Positions 1 to 9,200 of a stretch of 35,098 nt of DNA are shown here, piece after piece; positions within the stretch are counted from its first letter, which is position 1, and each line of letters starts with the position of its first letter. A model generated the notes under the pieces. That model was not told where the DNA came from. It ran no database searches and saw only the letters and a program-made list of their open reading frames with translations. A program made the position numbers and the translations under genes. The DNA is from Thraustochytrium sp. TN22 (lineage: Eukaryota; Sar; Bigyra; Thraustochytrida; Thraustochytriidae). The stretch lies in assembly GCA_013306675.1 (NCBI GenBank), contig JABLUY010000317.1:1-35098 (forward strand), given 5' to 3'.

Positions 1-458
1 CACGCGCCTCCTCCTAACCGTCGCGCCCGCGCTCGCCGCGGCGCCCCGTCGGGCCGCCCGCGCTCGCTCCGCGAGCCGGCGGCGCAGGGCGTGCGAGCGG
101 CGCGCGGCCTCGGCCCTCCGCGCGCGCCCGCGGAGGCGCAGCACGACGCGGCGCGGCGCGGCGCGGCGCGGCGGCGCGGCGCGGCGCGGCGGCGATGGCG
201 GTCTGGGCTGGGCTGGCCGAGGCGGCGGGCTGCGCAACGCATTTGGCGACGGCGAACCCAACGTCTAGTTGCTGGGATTTTCTCTTCGTCGTCGTGGAGG
301 ACCCGGACCCGGACCAGGGCGCGGACTCGCGCGAGGGAGCGAGGGGAGGCAGTCCGAGCACGCAGGGCTGGCGAGCAGGAGGCAGGCAGGGCGGAGAGGA
401 AAAGGCCAGGCGGAGACCGCGCTGCGCGAAGGCGCGAGCTGGCCGGCTGGAGGACGCG
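1..458. other. 5' leader and promoter region of the EF-hand gene
   Basis: This is an extremely GC-rich stretch upstream of the EF-hand coding start at 459. The downstream reading frame stays open back to 195, but the extra residues are Arg/Gly/Ala-rich with no family resemblance, so it is read as 5' UTR/promoter rather than protein. It holds a GGCGC-type pentamer run at about 147-193. No other gene is supported here. Confidence 0.5.
147..193. repeat. GGCGC pentanucleotide run
   Basis: An imperfect tandem run of the pentamer GGCGC with a few GGCGGC interruptions lies about 270 bp before the EF-hand coding start. A very similar run directly precedes the kinesin-like start at 26632, and the sense-strand equivalent lies upstream of CEP44. 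Confidence 0.8.
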
Positions 459-2087
459 ATGGCGACGCCGCTGTACGCGACGGGACGCGCGACGACCGCG
501 GAGGCGCTGCGCGAGCGCGAACAGGCGCAGCATGTGGAGCGAATGAGCAAGGGCAGCCAGCGCGTGGCGCAGTCGTACTCGGAGGACGGGACGATTGAGT
601 TTGGGAGCACGCTGGTGCTGCGGCACCTGGAGACGGGCTGCAGGCTGACGTCGGACGTGTGGACCGAGGTGCAGCCCGGGGAGAACATGGTCTTCGCGGA
701 GCACGCGGGCGCGCAGGACGAGCGCGAGGAGGCGGACGAGGCGGCGCACCGGCCCATGGCCAAGGCGAGCTTCGTGCTGCAGCGCGTCAAGGCGCCCGAG
801 CTGCACGGCTTCGACCGGCGCACGGCCAACAAGCTGCGTTTCGGCGAGCCCTTCCAGCTGGCGTGCCACCCGGCGCTCGTGATGAACGAGGCTGCGGACA
901 TGATGGGCGCGCCGCTCTATCTCAAGTCCGAGGGCACGATGTTCGGCCAGCAGCACGCCGTCTCGCTGACGCGCGACGGCCGTGACCCGCGCACGCAGTG
1001 GTTCCTCACGCCGGCGCAGTGCGCGCTCGTCTCGGACCCGCACGCCAAGGACGTCGTGCTGACGCGCAACACGCTCGTGCGCAGCCTGGACCCAGTCGCC
1101 ATCAAGAACTGCATGAGCAACCTGCCGCTCGGCCTCGAGCAGGCGCACCGCGCGCGCATCTCGCACGCCGTCAGCTGCGGCCTGCAGCTGGCCAAGGTGC
1201 ACGCCAAGGACGGCGTGCCGCCGCGTGCCATCTACGCGTGGGCGCTCGAGCTGGCCAGCGACCCGCGCGATGCCGTGGACCGCCTGCAGCTGCCGGCGCG
1301 CATCCTCAAGCCCAAGGAGCTGCTGCGCAAGATCCGCGAACTCGTGTGCCAGCGCGCCGACGGCTCGCGCCTCTACGGAATCCGCGACATTAGCCGCCAG
1401 TTCCGACTCATGGACACCTCCAAGGACGGCCGCCTCGACAAGCGCGAGATGGCCGTCGGCCTGCGCCGCTTTGGCATCTCGCTTGACCCGGAGCAGATCG
1501 ACCTGCTGTACGGCCACCTCGACGTCAACGGCGACGGGTCCGTCGACCTGAACGAGTTCCTGGTCGCGCTGCGCGGCCCGCTGACCAAGCGCCGCCTCAA
1601 GCTCATCCTCATGGCCTACGACGTACTGGACCGGGACCACAGCGGCACCGTCACGCTCGAGGAGCTCGCGGAGTTTTACGATACCAGCTTCCACCCCGAG
1701 GTCGTCGACGGCACGCGCACGCACGACGACGTCGTTCGCGAATTCATCGCGCAGTGGGACAACGGCGCCGGCGCAGACGGCCGTCGCGGTGACGGCGTCA
1801 TCACCAAGGAGGAGTTCGTGCATTATTACCGCGACGTGTCCGCGAGCGTCGACGACGACGACTACTTCGAGCTCATGATGCGCAACGCCTGGCACATGTC
1901 GGGCGGCGAGGGTTGGTGCGCCAACACCTCCAACATCCGCGTGCTGGTCGAGCATCTCGACGGCTCGCAGGAGGTGGTCGAGCTCATCGACGACTTTGGC
2001 GTCGCCCGCGACGACATGCCCATCATCCGCGCCAAGCTGCGCAAGCAAGGCGTGCGTGACATCAAGCGCGTGTCCTTGGCCGACTGA
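459..2087 (+). CDS. Calcyphosin-like EF-hand protein with CFAP161-like N-terminal region
   Basis: Encodes 542 residues from the ATG at 459, chosen because the frame upstream is low-complexity. The C-terminal half has four EF-hand-like loops: DTSKDGRLDKRE at 319-330, DVNGDGSVDLNE at 355-366, DRDHSGTVTLEE at 391-402, and a fourth at about 434-452 whose loop carries a Gly/Arg insertion. The tail (about 474-540, NAWHMSGGEGWCANTSNIRV) is typical of calcyphosin-like proteins of ciliated protists. The N-terminal region (about 40-205, GTIEFGSTLVLRHLETG onward) resembles the CFAP161 family, a microtubule inner protein of axonemal doublets. A calcium-responsive axonemal role is inferred from these similarities and is not demonstrated. 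EF-hand assignment is firm; the CFAP161 resemblance is from memory and weaker. The gene converges on the next one with a 58-bp gap. Confidence 0.9.
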   Translation: MATPLYATGRATTAEALREREQAQHVERMSKGSQRVAQSYSEDGTIEFGSTLVLRHLETGCRLTSDVWTEVQPGENMVFAEHAGAQDEREEADEAAHRPMAKASFVLQRVKAPELHGFDRRTANKLRFGEPFQLACHPALVMNEAADMMGAPLYLKSEGTMFGQQHAVSLTRDGRDPRTQWFLTPAQCALVSDPHAKDVVLTRNTLVRSLDPVAIKNCMSNLPLGLEQAHRARISHAVSCGLQLAKVHAKDGVPPRAIYAWALELASDPRDAVDRLQLPARILKPKELLRKIRELVCQRADGSRLYGIRDISRQFRLMDTSKDGRLDKREMAVGLRRFGISLDPEQIDLLYGHLDVNGDGSVDLNEFLVALRGPLTKRRLKLILMAYDVLDRDHSGTVTLEELAEFYDTSFHPEVVDGTRTHDDVVREFIAQWDNGAGADGRRGDGVITKEEFVHYYRDVSASVDDDDYFELMMRNAWHMSGGEGWCANTSNIRVLVEHLDGSQEVVELIDDFGVARDDMPIIRAKLRKQGVRDIKRVSLAD

Positions 2088-2145
2088 TCTCTTCTCTCGT
2101 CCCTTCACACAAGAAGGCATCTTTTGTTTTCTGTTTGTTGTTTTT

Positions 2146-3183
2146 CTATGAGAGCAGCTTGGCGAGCTCTGGGAAGCGCTCTGGCTCGGCCAGCACGTCT
2201 GCCCGCTCCACGGCATGGTTCTCGAGGCGGTCGCGTGCGTCCACGCCGATCTGCTCCCGGAAACGCTCCAAGAGATCCTCAGACGGCGTGTACGTGCCCA
2301 CGTACTCCTTGTTGACGGACAGGAGCGCCTTCTTGAGGCAGGCGCCAAAGAGGGCGGCCGGGTCCTCGGGCGTCAGGACCACGTTGCCGCGCATGAGCGA
2401 GGCCACCGCGTTTTCGCCGCCACCCCCGCTCTCCCCCGTCTTGGCGCCCTTGCCGGCCGTACCACTGCGGTACGCCGAGCTGTAGTTGGGCTGCGCCGGC
2501 ATGGCCGCCTGCGCGCTCATGTCCTTGCTGATGGTCTTGGCCCACTCGATGCGCTCGGCCGGTTCCAGCACCTGCAGCGTATCCTGCCACGTGCGCGGCT
2601 GCTGCGATGCCGCGCCTGCCACAGTCATGGCCTTGCTTGGCGCGGGCGTCGGCGCAGGCGCGGCCGCTGCGACCGCCGCCTTGGGCTTGGCGTTCTTATC
2701 ATCGGCGTCGTCATTGTCGTCATCGTCGTCAAAGGCCTCCTCCAGGAGCAGGTCCTCCGCCACCTCGTCCAGTAGGTCCAGGTCGTCCAGCGCGTCGTTG
2801 AGCAGGTCGTCGTCGTCGTTCTGCGCCATGGAGGCGGCCGCCGTCGTCGTCGGCTGCGCTGGCGGCGCAGGCGCGGCCGCGGGCGGCTCCGGGACCGCGG
2901 GGCTGGCCTGCTGCGCCTGCGCGGCCACCTGCTGCGGCTCCCGCGCGGGCGCGGCGGCCGAGCGTAGCTCGGTCTTGGCCGAGGCCAGGGCTTCCGCTGC
3001 GGTCTTGACAGAGAGCTCCTCGGCAAGCTCCTCCTCCTCCTTCGCCGCCGCCGCCGCCGCCGCCGCCGCCTCGGGCGCCGGCGCGGGCGAGCGCGCGGGC
3101 GAGCGCGCGTCCAGCAGCCAGAAGGCCGCCACGACCGCCGCGAGCGTCGCAAGCGCCGCCGCAAGGGCCGTCACGAGGTCCAT
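2146..3183 (-). CDS. Unrecognised membrane-anchored acidic protein
   Basis: Encodes 345 residues from an ATG at 3183. Residues 1-24 form one hydrophobic segment consistent with a signal anchor, followed by Pro/Ala-rich and poly-Ala stretches (the run of nine Ala comes from a GCC/GCG trinucleotide tract). The middle is strongly acidic with Leu-Asp-Asp patterns (around 120-160) that could form amphipathic helices. The C-terminal ~150 residues look globular, including WQDTLQVLEPAERIEWAKTI and a final LERFREQIGVDARDRLENHA region. I do not recognise the family. The likely topology is a single N-terminal membrane segment with the rest on one side. It is tail-to-tail with the EF-hand gene, and both frames have coding-like composition. 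Confidence 0.72.
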   Translation of the reverse strand: MDLVTALAAALATLAAVVAAFWLLDARSPARSPAPAPEAAAAAAAAAKEEEELAEELSVKTAAEALASAKTELRSAAAPAREPQQVAAQAQQASPAVPEPPAAAPAPPAQPTTTAAASMAQNDDDDLLNDALDDLDLLDEVAEDLLLEEAFDDDDDNDDADDKNAKPKAAVAAAAPAPTPAPSKAMTVAGAASQQPRTWQDTLQVLEPAERIEWAKTISKDMSAQAAMPAQPNYSSAYRSGTAGKGAKTGESGGGGENAVASLMRGNVVLTPEDPAALFGACLKKALLSVNKEYVGTYTPSEDLLERFREQIGVDARDRLENHAVERADVLAEPERFPELAKLLS

Positions 3184-3427
3184 CGATCGGGACTGGCCGT
3201 GCGGCAGCGCGGCGAGGGCGAGGCCAGCTCCGCGCCGGAGCAGGGGGGATAGTTACAACCAAAGAAGCAAAGCGGGCACGGAGCCCTCGCTGTAACTAGT
3301 AGAACGCTTGTGCTCTTCTGGGTTGGTCATCGGTATCGTTTTCGGTGCATCTTTCTGTATTGTTGTGCGGAAAACCAAGCCGGAGCACGTGTGTAAACAT
3401 AGCATTTTCGAGTGGAATCTTGCAAGC

Positions 3428-4855
3428 TCAACCCTTGGTCTCGAACTGATCGAGTTTAACCTTGGCGGCCTCGAGGCGCCCGATGCGCGAGCTCGCACGA
3501 CGGCGAGCCTTCTCCATCTTGGCCTGCAGTTTGCGGCCCTTGCGAGAAAGCTTACGGAGCGACTTGGACATATGGCGGGCAGCCTTCGCTTCCGCCTTGG
3601 AGAGTCCACCGTTGGCCTCGACGACGTCCTCACCGACCCCGTCGCCATCGTTGTCACCATCCTCACCGTCGTTGTCGTCGTCGTCACCATCGTCGACGTC
3701 GTCATCGTCGTCGCCCTCGTCGGCATCGAGCTCGTTATCAAACTCGTCCGAGTCGTCGGCGAAGCTGCCGAACTCTTCGCGCGCCGAGGAGGCGGCCGCC
3801 TTAGTCATGAGGAGGTCACGGCGGGTCTGCAGATCGTCGTGGCGCGCGTGGTAGCGTTCGATCTTGCGGCGTGCCTTGGCGCGGCGCTTGGAGATGCGGC
3901 GGTCAATGCTGAGCTTCTCGCGCTCCACGACGCCGCGGAACCAAGGCACCGCAGGCCCGAGCGTCAGCTGGCCGTCGTCGTTCTGCACGATGACCGAGGT
4001 CCAAATGTCGCCATTGCCCGGCTTGTGGCGCAGACCGAGGTCGCGCTTCATGAGGTGCGAGTGTGTGACAAGTGCGATGCGCACGACCTGGTCGCTGCGC
4101 GCCTCGTCGACGATGTCACGTACCATGCCCTGCTGGCCGAGCCACGCCAAGAAGCTCGCGCCACTGGGCGGGAGGCAGTCCAGGTTGTTGCCGTCCGGCC
4201 CGCCCACGAGCGACCAGTCGATGGCACTGAGAAAGTCCTCGCCGTGCTCCTTGCGCAGCACCTCGATCTGCGCCCGCCGCCGGCGCGGGATGTTCTCGTA
4301 GATGGGGATGCCGCCCCACGAGAGTGGCACCTCCGACATGAAGGGCGCCACGTAGACGCGGTCCGTGACGCCCGTCTTGATGAACATGTCATGCGCCGTC
4401 TGGATCGTGCGCACCATGTTGGACGAGAGCACGAGATCGAACTCCACCTCGGCGTCCACAAACCGCAGGCCATTGTCCAGCGCCATGGCGTGGCCCTTGT
4501 CCGTCAGCCGCGGGTCCTGCTCGAACGACACCGGGTACAGTACCGTGCCCACGCCACCCCACCTGTGCAGGATGCGATTGTTCACGCTCTGCCCGTGGCG
4601 CACAAACCAGAGCTCCACGCCGTGGAGGCCGCTGGCCGTCGCCACCGACGCCTCCGCGGCCTCCGCCGCAGCTGCGTCCTGCGCCCAGGGGAATCCCACG
4701 CTGGCGCCAGACGCCGCGGCCGCCTCGGCCTGGCCCAGCGCCGCCGCCACGTACGCCGCCTCGGCCTCGGTCTCGGCCTCGGTCTCGGTCTCGGTCCCGG
4801 TCTCCACCTCGGCCCCGACCTCGGCCTCGACCTCTGCCTTCGCGGGGTCGCCCAT
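3428..4855 (-). CDS. Histidine phosphatase superfamily protein (phosphoglycerate mutase-like fold)
   Basis: Encodes 475 residues from the ATG at 4855; the frame extends further upstream but only with a non-ATG codon. After an acidic, Glu/Thr-repetitive N-terminus (1-35), the domain at about 78-300 carries the hallmark RHGQS at 86-90 (His87 would be the phosphorylated residue), Asn92, the SSNMVRTIQTA stretch with Arg149, the acidic MSEVP site (Glu175) and the second histidine in VTHSHLM (His265). Family members are phosphatases or mutases; the substrate cannot be told. The domain is followed by a basic helical segment rich in Arg/Lys (about 310-350), a long Asp/Glu/Gly acid tract, and another basic C-terminal region. 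These tails are unusual for the family and suggest binding to a partner or nucleic acid. An additional upstream exon in 4929-5190 is possible but unproven. Confidence 0.88.
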   Translation of the reverse strand: MGDPAKAEVEAEVGAEVETGTETETEAETEAEAAYVAAALGQAEAAAASGASVGFPWAQDAAAAEAAEASVATASGLHGVELWFVRHGQSVNNRILHRWGGVGTVLYPVSFEQDPRLTDKGHAMALDNGLRFVDAEVEFDLVLSSNMVRTIQTAHDMFIKTGVTDRVYVAPFMSEVPLSWGGIPIYENIPRRRRAQIEVLRKEHGEDFLSAIDWSLVGGPDGNNLDCLPPSGASFLAWLGQQGMVRDIVDEARSDQVVRIALVTHSHLMKRDLGLRHKPGNGDIWTSVIVQNDDGQLTLGPAVPWFRGVVEREKLSIDRRISKRRAKARRKIERYHARHDDLQTRRDLLMTKAAASSAREEFGSFADDSDEFDNELDADEGDDDDDVDDGDDDDNDGEDGDNDGDGVGEDVVEANGGLSKAEAKAARHMSKSLRKLSRKGRKLQAKMEKARRRASSRIGRLEAAKVKLDQFETKG

Positions 4856-5669
4856 CGGGCCTTGCCGTGGTCTCGCGTGGCCCTCCAACCTGCCGCCCTC
4901 TGTTCTCTCCGCAGCTGCTTGCCTGCGCTGCTTGCTTGCGCTGCTTGCCTGCGCTGCAGGTCCTGCAGGAGGTCCCTCTGGTCCTTGAGGTCCACGCCGC
5001 GCTCCTGCGCCGCGTGCACGCGCCGCGCGCTACCTTCCGGCGCTGCCGGCGCGTCCCCGGCCGGCGCGGCGGAGCCGACGGGCTGGCGTGCGGTCCGGGT
5101 GCGGGCCGCGCCCCCTCGCGCCGCGACGCCGCGCGCGCGGCCTCCGCGGCGCGGGCTTGGTTGGCGGAATGCATGCGCGACTTGGCGCATGCCTGCCTTC
5201 GCCCAGGCGCGCGGCCACCCGGGCGGGCACTTGCTCCGCGCAGAACCGCAACGCGCCGTCGCGCGGCAAGACTCCGAGTCGGAGCCGCGGCGGCGGCGCG
5301 GCGCTCCTGAGGCGGCCCTCGCGGCCTTGCGCGCAGCTCGCCTGCGTGCACGCGTGCGTGCGTGCTCGTGCGTGGCGTGGCATGGCGTGGCGTGGCGTGG
5401 CATATGACATGACATGACATGATGTGGCGTGACATGACGCCGGCCAGCCCGAGACCGCGCGCTCCGACGCCGGGAGCTGCGACGAGGAGGCACCTGCAGC
5501 GCGCCGGCGGCGCAGAGCCCCCCTGCGCGCGGCGGCCCCGAGCTCGGGGCAGACGGCCGCGGCCATGAAGGATGCCAGGGCAGGTGGCGAGCGAGCAGAC
5601 CCCGTTCACGCGACACGCGCGGCCGCCCCCCACCCCGCGCGCGCGTGTCGGCGGCGGAGGAGGAGGAGG
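4856..5669. other. Shared upstream region of the phosphatase and UFC1 genes
   Basis: This 814-bp region lies between divergent genes. It holds a short imperfect tandem repeat (about 4915-4965, units built from CTGCTTGCCTGCG) and the pentamer run at 5371-5438. On the minus strand at about 5019-4929 one frame reads VHAAQERGVDLKDQRDLLQD, a helix-like phrase that could be an extra 5' exon of the phosphatase gene. I could not find a splice arrangement that proves it. Confidence 0.4.
5371..5438. repeat. GGCGT/GGCAT/ACATG pentamer run
   Basis: Tandem pentamers change along the run from GGCGT and GGCAT to ACATG. The run lies about 230 bp before the UFC1 start. It is part of a recurring set of five-base runs found near gene starts in this window. 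Confidence 0.8.
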
Positions 5670-5739
5670 ATGGCGGAGCTGGTGGCGGCGGGCGTGGGCG
5701 CCCGCGAGGCGCCGGCGCGAGCGGCGGGCGGCGCCGCGC

Positions 5740-5772
<33 letters not shown>

Positions 5773-6257
5773 TGGACGAGGCGACCAAGCAGACGGTGCG
5801 CACGCTGCCGCTGCTGCGGACCAAGGCCGGGCCGGGCCAGGGCGACGCGTGGAAGGAGCGGCTCAAGGAGGAGTACATGGTGCTCATCGAGTACGTCAAG
5901 GTCAACAAGGCGCGCGACAGCGACTGGTTCTCGCTGCAGGCGGACGCCGAGGGCACGCGCTGGAGCGGCAAGTGCTGGCACTACCACGAGAACCTGCGCT
6001 ACGAGTTCGACGTCAGCTTCGACCTGCCCGTGGGCTACCCGGTGACACCGCCGGAGATCCGCATCCCGGCGCTCGACAAGAAGACCATCAAAATGTACCA
6101 CGGTGGCAAGATCTGCCTGGACGTTCACTTCAACCCGCTCTGGGCCAAGAACGTGCCCAAGTTTGGCGTGGCGCACGCGTTGGCGCTCGGGCTGGGGCCC
6201 TGGCTCGCGGCGGAGGTGCCCAATCTTGTACAGAACGGCTTTATCACACCAGTTTAG
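5670..6257 (+). CDS. UFC1: UFM1-conjugating enzyme 1 (E2 of UFMylation)
   Basis: Encodes 195 residues from the ATG at 5670. UFC1 accepts activated UFM1 from the E1 enzyme UBA5 as a thioester and passes it to targets with the ER-associated ligase UFL1. The match to the family runs from about residue 36 to the end: [30 protein letters not shown]-like [38 protein letters not shown], and [10 protein letters not shown] with the catalytic cysteine at 149, then [16 protein letters not shown]. The human enzyme is 167 residues; the surplus here is an N-terminal extension with a run of ten glycines from a GGC repeat, which is probably disordered. The coding end is only 31 bp from the end of the convergent glycosyltransferase gene. 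Confidence 0.96.
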
Positions 6258-6288
6258 CAACCATGGTAAGGGTATCAGATAGCTTACA

Positions 6289-9200
6289 TCAGTCGGAGAA
6301 CACGGGCAGCGCCAGCGGCACAAAGGACCCGGCGCCATGCACCGGCTCCAGTGGCGGGCGCGCCTTGGCGCTGTGCACGTGCATCGTGCGCACATCCAGG
6401 GCGAGATTGCGCAGCACGAGGCCGCCATCCTCGAAGACCCGTGCCACGCGGTTGTCACATCGCGGCCGCCCCAGCACAAAGTTGAGCGCGTCCTCGGACA
6501 CGCCCTCGAGCGGCGCGAAAAAAGCCCAGGTGTCCTGCGAATCGACGCGAGGCACCAAGTACCAGTCGCCGGCCCCGCGGCCCTTCTCCCAGCGCAAGAG
6601 CGCCGCCACCTCGCGCGGCTGCAGCAAGCGCGGCAGACGGCGCACGCTGCGATCCAGAGCGATGTCGGCGTTCGCCAGCACGCACAAGGTCCCGGGCGCC
6701 AGCTCGCGGTTCGCGTGTCGGACGGCCGCCGCGTAGGTGAGACGCGCTCCAAGCGCAACCTGCTTGATCTTGCGCGCGCCCGGGTGGTCCGGCGGGACAA
6801 GGTTGGCCAGGGGCCAGGGCGCGACATCCTCTAGGAGGACGTGCACCTCTGCAATCTCCGGGTTGTCCAGGTTCGCCAGGAGGCACGCCTGGAGCTCCGC
6901 AAGCCGAGTCGCGCTTCCCTCGCCCTGCGGCACATAGTACTGCACGAGCAGCACAATCGCTGTTGGGTCGACGGGCGCAGCCTGGTCCCGGAGTGGTGGC
7001 TCTGGGAGGAAACCCTGGTCACGGAGAGCCCGCGTGGCAGCCCGGAGGAGGCCAGGGGCGTCCGCCTCGGCGTGCTCCCAGTCCACCATTTTGATGGCGT
7101 TGTTGGCAATGACCTTGCGACCACGAGCGTCCAGCACGCAAGGCGAGAGCGCCGGAAGGCCGAGCGCGGCGTGCACCTTGCCAAGCGGGAGGTGCGGCGG
7201 AAGCTCCACGAGCGAGAGCAGTACTTGAAGAATCTCCGCAGGGAGCACTTGCGCCGGGCTCCGCAGCGGTCCGATCCCGAGGTGCTCGAGGTAGAGCGCA
7301 AGCGCCTCGCCGGTCCGGTCCCCATCCCGCAAGAAGCTCCCTAGGTTGTAAATCGCCGTGGGGTCCTCCGGGTGCAGGTTGACGCTCGCCCGGAGGTGGG
7401 CCTCGGCCTCATCCGCGAGGCCGACGCGCTGCAGCGTCACCGCGAGATTATTGCGCGCCTCCACGTGCGACGGATCGAGCGCCGCAGCGTGACGCAGGTG
7501 GGCGAGGGCACGGCCTCGCAGCCCGAGGTCATAGAGGACTGCGCCGTAGTCGCTGTGCAGGTCAGCCTCCTGGGGCCGCAGCTCCAGAAGGCGCTCCAAG
7601 GCCGTGCGCGCCTCCCGCAGGCGGCCGTACTCATAGGCAAGGTTTGCATGCACGCGTAATGCGTGGACAGCGGCCTCGCTCGTGGCATGGGCCAGCTCCC
7701 GGCGCGCCTGGAGCGCGGCGCGATGTAGGAAGGCGGTCCATTCGCGCGGGACCTCGGGATCGTCGAAGACCGCAGCCGCGCCCGCCCGGAGGCGGCGCGA
7801 CACTCGCGCTCGAAGACCACAGTCCTGCGCCAGGCGCGCGGCGAGGCGGATGTACTCGTCCGCATCGCGAACGAGAAGGTCATCGACGCCTGCCTTGCGC
7901 AGGAGGGCGGCCGCCATGCGGCCTCGCAAAAAGGCACCTTCCATCGCGACGATGGGCAGCCCCAGCGCGATGGGATCCGCGGATGTCTTGGAGCCGCCAA
8001 ATGGGAACGGGTGCAGCACGAGGTCCGTTTGCGCCAAGAGTTGGAGGTATGCGTCGCTGTTGTTGACCCGTGGCGCGAAGTCCACGCGCTCCAGCATCGT
8101 GCGTTCGCCCAGGGCGGCACGGAGACGCTCGCGCAGCTGCAAAGTCCACTGCTCGTTGCGGCCTTGCAGCAAGAGCAGGCGTGTGTGCGGAACACGCTGC
8201 AAAATGGCGCGCAGCGCAAGGTCAAAAGCCGGGTGAAGCTTGAAGTTGCTCTGCAGGACGGCGAGTGTCACGATGGGCGGGCATGTCGCGCGGCTGCGCA
8301 GGTGCGCGCGCACGTTTTCCGGCACCCAAATCGAGTCGTAGTGAATGCCGGACCCGCGCAGGCGTACGACCTGCTCGTGGTAGTGCGGCTCGGCGACCTC
8401 CTCGGGCTCCAGGGTGTCACCGCTGATAAAGTAGTCCATGTGCGCCGACCCAGAAGTGACTGGATTCCCCCAGAAGGCGACCTGTACGAGCGCGTGCCGC
8501 TCGCGCGCTAGAAAATGCGTCAGCGGGTCGCTCATGGTGTCTGCGAAGACGAGAACGTCCAGGTCGAGCGCGTCAAGGCGTGCGCGCACCTCTCGAGGGT
8601 CCGTGTTGATGGTCAAGATGCGATCGGGGCCAACCGCTTCTTCCACGCTCGCGGAAGGCGGGCCCTGCACGTTCTTTAGAGCGAGGACAACCGCGTCAAA
8701 GCGCGCGTCGCTCACCAGCGCGCGGAGCACGCCCGTCAGGAGCTGTCCGTGCGCGTGGTTCTCGTGCCAGAACTTGGACACGAAGCCGACGCGCACCGCC
8801 CCCCGGGCCTCACTCTTCGTTAGCCGCGGGCGCGCGGGCGCGGGCAGCGCGTAGGTCAGCTCACCGTAGAGGCCGGCAACGACGCCCTGACGGGCGTACT
8901 CGTTGACGCCTTGATAGGTCCAGTAAAAGGGGAGCCACTCGATCTCGGCCGTCGGGTCTTCGATGCGCATCGTGCCCACGGGCGCACCAGCCACACTGCC
9001 GGCCCACGCCTCGAGTCTGCGCCACGAGTGCGCGGTGAGCTCCGACAGGCTCGAGGCGGCCGGCATGATGGGGCGGGCCAGAAGCGCGATGCGCGCTTCC
9101 ATCATGGCCGGCTTGTGCGCTCGCGCGGCCTTGTAGTGTTCCTCGGCGCGGTCCAGCTGCCCGTCCGCGTACAAGCTGCCGCCCAGATTGATGTGGGCCT

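Noticed and set aside
3308-5407. Plus-strand 699-codon open frame
   Set aside because: It is antisense to the histidine phosphatase gene, whose RHG and THSH motifs are unmistakable.
5565-5669. Upstream ATG extension of UFC1
   Set aside because: It would add 35 Arg/Ala-rich residues. The ATG at 5670 gives MAELV..., in line with the short N-termini of this family.
4389-6827. Minus-strand 812-codon open frame
   Set aside because: It runs across UFC1 and parts of two other genes, with Arg-rich low-complexity translation and no domain.
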